Assembly: GCA_002431845.1 (NCBI GenBank)
Contig: DJEH01000075.1
Span: 2,973 to 11,388 of the forward strand
Source of the DNA: Prevotellaceae bacterium UBA5903
GTDB lineage: Bacteria; Bacteroidota; Bacteroidia; Bacteroidales; Bacteroidaceae
Direction: 5' to 3'
Length of the DNA stretch: 8,416 nucleotides
Each line of letters starts with the position of its first letter. Within the stretch, counting starts at the first letter, position 1. Shown here piece after piece: positions 7,301 to 8,416 of the stretch. Position numbers and translations under genes: made by a program. Under the pieces are notes generated by a model. The model ran no database searches, was not told where the DNA came from, and saw only the letters and a list, made by a program, of their open reading frames with translations.

Positions 7301-7563
7301 GTAACAGCTAATGTGCTGTTGCCTTTGATGCATGGTTTGCCATCTTGCGATGTGATGACAAACACATCCTTTCCGTTGGTAGATAACGACTCATCAACAA
7401 TCGTTACAAAACGACTGGATGTGCCACTACCACCAATGCGATTGAGCAATGCCGATACCACTTCGGGGTTCTTTGTTTCAGCGGCAAATGTTTGCCCCAC
7501 TCCACAAACAAACAGAAGCAGCAATAGGCAAATGCTACAAACATGATTAGAGATTTGTTTCAT
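1372..7563 (-). CDS. Secreted multidomain alpha-N-acetylglucosaminidase (GH89) with BspA-like LRR
   Basis: This 2063-residue exported enzyme should remove terminal alpha-linked N-acetylglucosamine, as GH89 members do on heparan sulfate fragments and on GlcNAc-alpha-1,4-Gal caps of gastric-type mucin. A signal peptide spans residues 1-27, with a hydrophobic core at 10-20 and a likely signal peptidase I site after TFA. The GH89 module fills about 30-745. Then come a segment with a calcium-loop-like DFNNDGAISDDE (778-789), an InlB-B-like repeat (832-908), a GEVED-like domain (910-1076), a second InlB-B-like repeat (1081-1160), a BspA-like LRR split at 1236/1551 by two tandem lectin-like domains, beta-rich Bacteroidales modules (about 1666-2010) and a sorting-like tail (2017-2063). 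Human NAGLU is about 743 residues, so roughly 1300 residues here are accessory. The frame is intact throughout. It lies 64 bp downstream of the HD-domain gene and has no clear promoter of its own in that gap. The catalytic family is certain; the exact substrate is inferred. Confidence 0.95.
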   Translation of the reverse strand: MKQISNHVCSICLLLLLFVCGVGQTFAAETKNPEVVSALLNRIGGSGTSSRFVTIVDESLSTNGKDVFVITSQDGKPCIKGNSTLAVTTGINWYLNHYAHVNIAWNNLTIDLTSISLPVPTQDEKHNCSVDYRYYLNYCTFSYSMSVWTWERWQKEIDWMALHGINMPLQIVGLDVVWKNLLTKDYNYSSTEANNFIAGPCFQAWFGMNNLQGWGGPNPDWWYKRQEGLAKKILARERELGMKPVLPGYAGMVPSDFTSETGIDANNQGVWCGFTRPYILNPNNAKFAEVSKNYYNRLEELMGTSEYYSIDPFHEGANTSGIDVPSAYRNLAKALYSNVNENAKWVVQFWQWSGDQYKILNEVEKGKLIVLDLFSEAVPNFGSYKGHESIYCNLPNFGGRTGLFGRLDTTLCEFYNYKSQYSGINGVGATPEAIEQVPVLYDALFELPWYASKPDAKKWMADYTQARYGAENAEAQEAWEKIRNSALNCPTGLQGPHEAVLCARPSLSVGAVSSWGGTDIFYNPQDVVDAAYKMLQAKSSLSGQNFSYDLTDFTRQAFTDYGYYLLKGINDAANSHDDAAYAKRRDAYLQLILDLDELLNTNQSFMLGRWTNLARGIADEESGTTESDKQWLELNNARTLITTWGDRDNSESAGLRDYSYREWGGMLKDFYYERWKAFFNNRDNGTALPDWFTNDYNWAHNKNLSYSDTPVGNTADVASRLFSKYFIAMTQSDGTPYYMYRYMDNDLSKTKTESALRGSSFTLPIELPEGVTATLGIDFNNDGAISDDETSNGLTVNVPTDATCSKVKALLTLSDGSTLKFSVVLKDEITTPRTVSVKTANEAEGSVSIEGSSELSVTNTNEVTVKATPVAGYDFTKWTDAKGSVVSTDNPYTYYGKDAADFTANFIVNKWGSPTEDKSELSTVKNYGQYLNSLTISQNGGDEQTIYSATACPEQLFQTATVVKAAKGSQIILHWKSAGGLNYCNLSAYADWNNDGEFNADDELVATVGKKSSADNGQLNDYTLKVLLPYDVPEGITHIRLRFDGAWEGGYDSNGAMPAKNKTTRMVYDIPVNVITYAETACTVTVKSSDESKGTVDANGQTETFTYKVGEDVVLRCYPSANYKLDYWADQYGRKVPASWADGNTIRFKASESGTYTAYFTTDVPEELTFNNWKFQYEKSNDNIILTKATQGEGALTIPAKVSNCSIIGIKASALAQQEKLTSVSIPTSVYMLGSAENVSAYKYNGSGVQNDVVKLNETLKDGATWSIHIDVATDGSTLNQWGSGLLSTGDNALAENYSKGFQFYQSADGSLIIKTGSDWEKKTFGCTKGHSTYHIDLVHTADNDITFYVNNGTDTETYKLENHSLNDISQLCTSIPSGVNLSSITIISPKATPYRNKLGDINGEQKENNAIALNQTLEAKSDWGIRFKVENSGATYNQWGSSLLATGASPLAASYYQGFQFYLAKNGNVILKRDDSETTYTITQNAKNFDVALNHTANGTLSVAITNGAKTESHSFDNYELNDITNFSNALPAGVNIKSLTLVNPSSDPSPFRGCTALTNVKVADGNVAFKTNDDVVYSQNGKTLVAYPEGKKTHSFSLPSQVSYIKECAITSAPELDRIVCTNATPASAVSDDFDDATYFVQVPSSAVAAAYRQAWGAPIVHAIAANATMSESDAAQVADGDAVDFGATTASTATAPTLNAAKQVWLTTLADEAGGYMPIAFPTAPTRLTVEGLSVNETPISSLKLYAWNGASFQQLSGSPVAGSYLMAVPNAWSGKQITLQFANSNATQAEAEGFFGNVSAQSVNTSKAYYTYNAKTNLFTLQEAEEGGKVLYPFSATMVAADGLDAVFGGPGYVGSTAIKSSAQWGTYFTDQAFVMPEGLTGCVIDGVESSKLHCNAIYPSGSTVPASVALLVHGELGTYYMFAPAEGSDEPSAPATNYLKGTLTDQMIQAETNHVYYQLTYGTIEGERKFGFFFGTQNGGAFKNKAHKAYLDLTTDMAEMVQGFSLPMDFSTGINDAVVSSAKPLDIYTISGLKVNTKSTDKLPAGVYIINGKKKIIK
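1375..1986 (-). other. Bacteroidales C-terminal module and sorting-like tail
   Basis: Residues 1860-2008 follow a pattern common at the ends of secreted Bacteroidales proteins: QWGTYFTDQAFVMPEGLTG, then a VPASVALLVHGE segment (1909-1920), then a NYLKGTLTD strand (1942-1950) and KAYLDLT (1993-1999). The last 47 residues (TGINDAV, IYTISGLKVN, LPAGVYIINGKKKIIK) form a small beta domain resembling type IX secretion (Por) C-terminal signals. Related tails also occur in species without a complete type IX apparatus, so surface anchoring by that route is possible but not shown. Confidence 0.6.
2929..3333 (-). repeat. Tandem domain copy B (residues 1411-1545), lectin-like
   Basis: This is the second copy of the duplicated domain, joined to copy A by a polar linker of about 21 residues (1390-1410). 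It keeps NQWGS at 1438-1442, GFQFY at 1459-1463 and LNDI at 1522-1525. It diverges from A in the middle (about 1470-1515), where exposed loops of a jelly roll would lie. The divergence implies an old duplication, and the two copies may recognise different ligands. Confidence 0.75.
3397..3807 (-). repeat. Tandem domain copy A (residues 1253-1389), lectin-like
   Basis: This is the first of two adjacent copies with a period of 158 residues. The shared core is NQWGSxLLxTGxxxLAxxYxxGFQFY, and the copies end alike at LNDI, P-x-GVN, then a short beta strand and a Pro. By hand alignment 26 of the first 53 positions are identical to copy B. The beta-strand pattern and Trp-rich core suggest a concanavalin-A or LamG-like jelly roll, possibly carbohydrate-binding; this fold call is inference. 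Confidence 0.75.
4084..5070 (-). other. Two InlB-B-like repeats flanking a GEVED-like domain
   Basis: Residues 832-908 and 1081-1160 share the pattern of divergent InlB B-repeats: VxVK, then a small-residue-rich turn (EAEGSVSIEG and ESKGTVDANG), then a GYxFxxW or NYKLDYW core and a final TAxF strand. Between them, 910-1076 has the GEVED-type signature DWNNDGEFNADDE (991-1003), followed by VPEGITHIRLRFDGAW (1032-1047). The Asp and Asn spacing of DWNNDGEFNADD suggests calcium binding. Both families are extracellular beta-rich modules, probably spacers or adhesion units. The assignments rest on motif recognition, not a search. Confidence 0.65.
5329..7476 (-). other. GH89 catalytic module (residues ~30-745)
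   Basis: The module shows the three NAGLU parts in order: an N-terminal alpha/beta domain (about 30-115), the catalytic TIM barrel starting near YRYYLNYCTFSYSMSVWTW (132-150), and an all-helical C-terminal domain (about 465-740). Both expected catalytic glutamates are present. DPFHEG carries Glu315 (codon 6619-6621), matching human Glu316. ATPEAIEQ carries Glu432 (codon 6268-6270), matching human Glu446. The family uses a retaining mechanism with these two residues. Conserved aromatic patches such as WNN (105-107), WWYKRQ (221-226) and QFWQW (348-352) probably shape the substrate pocket. Activity is therefore expected. Confidence 0.9.
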
Positions 7564-7627
7564 GATAATTGTTTATAAATGTAATTTGATAGTGTATTGT
7601 TTTTTAAAAAGTTCTGCGGTAGGATAA

Positions 7628-8263
7628 TCAAGGCTTAGTAGTTTTTTCGAGTAGCTTTGATGATAAAAAATCGGCTGCATGCACAATGCTTACAAGCGGG
7701 CTTTTATCAAGTGCACTATAAAAAGAATAGCGCTGCGAAGTGCCATTTTCGCCAATATCGTACATGCCCATGTGCCAACGTATGGCCAGCATTTCCTCGG
7801 GCTTAAGACGCATATACCAACTGAGCATAAGGCACGACTTCTCGCCATGTCCAAGCGGAAAATCGTCGTTAAGTTCATAGCCCATGTAGCTTTGCCAATG
7901 GTTGTTAGCATCCTTTCTCCATTTTTCAACCTTATGATAAAGTTTTATTTTACACAGGTCGTGAAAGAGGGTTGCAATGGCTATACTCTCTCTTGAAATT
8001 TCTTCGGTAAAGGGCGATATGCCGTTCTGAATGTTGGGCTTAGCAATATCGTCGTATAGTTTGCATGCCGTTTCAAACACATTAATTGAGTGCCGGCACA
8101 AGCCACCATCCTCGTTGAGATGAAAGTTTGATGAGCTTGGAGCTACATAAAAATCGGTCTTTTCGAGATATGCTAAAACTTTTTCTACACCATTGCGCTT
8201 AATGTTTTCGCGGCAAAGGCGGATATATAATTGTTTGTTCTCTTCTACTTCTTGTTGGGTCAT
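7628..8263 (-). CDS. HD-domain metal-dependent phosphohydrolase (211 aa)
   Basis: The protein is a soluble single-domain HD enzyme. The metal-binding set is visible: His58 in CRHS, His101-Asp102 in LFHDLCKI, and Asp198 in VHAADFLSSKL. Extra histidines at His139 (PLGHGEK) and His164 (IRWHMG) sit where the YhaM-type 3'-5' exoribonuclease HD domain has its LGH and HxxxSHH elements. It lacks the OB-fold that YhaM carries at its N-terminus. A nuclease, nucleotidase or cyclic-nucleotide hydrolase role is possible; the substrate cannot be read from sequence. The start ATG at 8263 gives the sequence MTQQEVEENK. The gene ends in TGA, 64 bp before the GH89 start, and may be the first gene of the same transcript. 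The functional link to the glycosidase is unclear. Proteins like this are common as housekeeping genes in Bacteroidales. Confidence 0.85.
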   Translation of the reverse strand: MTQQEVEENKQLYIRLCRENIKRNGVEKVLAYLEKTDFYVAPSSSNFHLNEDGGLCRHSINVFETACKLYDDIAKPNIQNGISPFTEEISRESIAIATLFHDLCKIKLYHKVEKWRKDANNHWQSYMGYELNDDFPLGHGEKSCLMLSWYMRLKPEEMLAIRWHMGMYDIGENGTSQRYSFYSALDKSPLVSIVHAADFLSSKLLEKTTKP

Positions 8264-8304
8264 GATAATGCGTGTTTCCTGTTAGAAATGTCATTCTTGT
8301 TTAT

Positions 8305-8312
8305 CAAGGTTA
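8305..8312 (-). promoter_or_regulatory. Weak candidate promoter for the HD-domain gene
   Basis: The minus strand reads TAACCTTG, one mismatch from TAnnTTTG, 41 bases before the start codon and just past the upstream terminator. I see no clear -33 box. It is offered because a promoter is expected between the terminator and the gene, and this is the best match in that space. Confidence 0.22.
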
Positions 8313-8317
8313 GCCCT

Positions 8318-8379
8318 AAGAAAAAAGAAAAGATATAACGTTCAATTTATGCTTAAATACGTCTACTGAACGTTATATC
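8318..8379 (-). terminator. Intrinsic terminator of a gene beyond the right edge
   Basis: A perfect 13-bp stem pairs 8332-8344 with 8367-8379 (GATATAACGTTCA and its complement). The 22-base loop can form its own 5-bp helix, ATTTA 8345-8349 with TAAAT 8354-8358. On the minus strand the stem is followed by TTTTCTTTTTTCTT. An in-frame TGA at 8378-8380, preceded by twelve open codons from the window edge, may be the stop of the upstream gene. A second frame is also open to a TAA inside the hairpin loop, so the coding frame of that gene cannot be decided from 36 bases. Confidence 0.8.
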
Positions 8380-8416
8380 AAACCATTTTCTTCGTAAGTA
8401 GGTGTTCAAAATTAAT

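Noticed and set aside
7489..7563. Lipoprotein signal for the GH89 protein, because of Cys residues at 9, 12 and 20.
   Set aside because: None of these Cys sits in a good lipobox (residues 17-20 read LFVC), while the TFA-A site after residue 27 is a standard signal peptidase I site.
7576..7583. TACATTTA as a GH89 promoter on the minus strand.
   Set aside because: It has one mismatch and lies only 12 bases before the start codon, leaving almost no leader. Read-through from the HD gene or a promoter inside it is more likely.
7679..7996. 105-residue plus-strand frame opposite the HD gene.
   Set aside because: It is antisense to a well-supported HD-domain gene with intact motifs, so it is a shadow frame.

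Overview
The window looks like chromosomal DNA of a Bacteroidota member, most likely order Bacteroidales and plausibly Prevotella-like. The grounds are AT-rich leaders without Shine-Dalgarno motifs, exact TAnnTTTG promoter elements, a giant secreted glycosidase carrying BspA-type leucine-rich repeats and a Bacteroidales-style C-terminal tail, and a tiny 'MKKxYxxP' protein. The genus is inference; nothing here fixes it. I see no mobile element, CRISPR array, tRNA or rRNA.

Layout: cytidine deaminase (cdd) lies on the minus strand at the left edge. An intergenic region of about 300 bp (520-820) separates it from a divergent 46-residue basic protein on the plus strand. This region holds one promoter-like element for each side, an inverted repeat over the cdd promoter, and a GC-rich hairpin in the leader of the small gene. 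Two hairpin terminators (about 1006-1147) close the small gene; the second is symmetrical and also closes the minus-strand genes arriving from the right.

The rest is a minus-strand block read right to left: an HD-domain phosphohydrolase (8263-7628), a 2063-residue secreted alpha-N-acetylglucosaminidase of family GH89 (7563-1372), and a 58-residue small protein (1349-1173) not obvious by length alone. Gaps are 64 and 22 bp with no terminator between them, so co-transcription is plausible. A terminator at 8318-8379 marks the end of an upstream gene just beyond the right edge.

The centrepiece is the GH89 protein. An intact catalytic module with both expected glutamates is followed by about 1300 residues of accessory domains: two InlB-B-like repeats flanking a GEVED-like domain, then a BspA-like LRR region interrupted by two tandem lectin-like domains, then Bacteroidales-type C-terminal modules. 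Family knowledge points to removal of alpha-linked GlcNAc caps from host glycans such as mucin or heparan-type chains. I found no clearly new system; the most unusual item is the split LRR with its duplicated insert.
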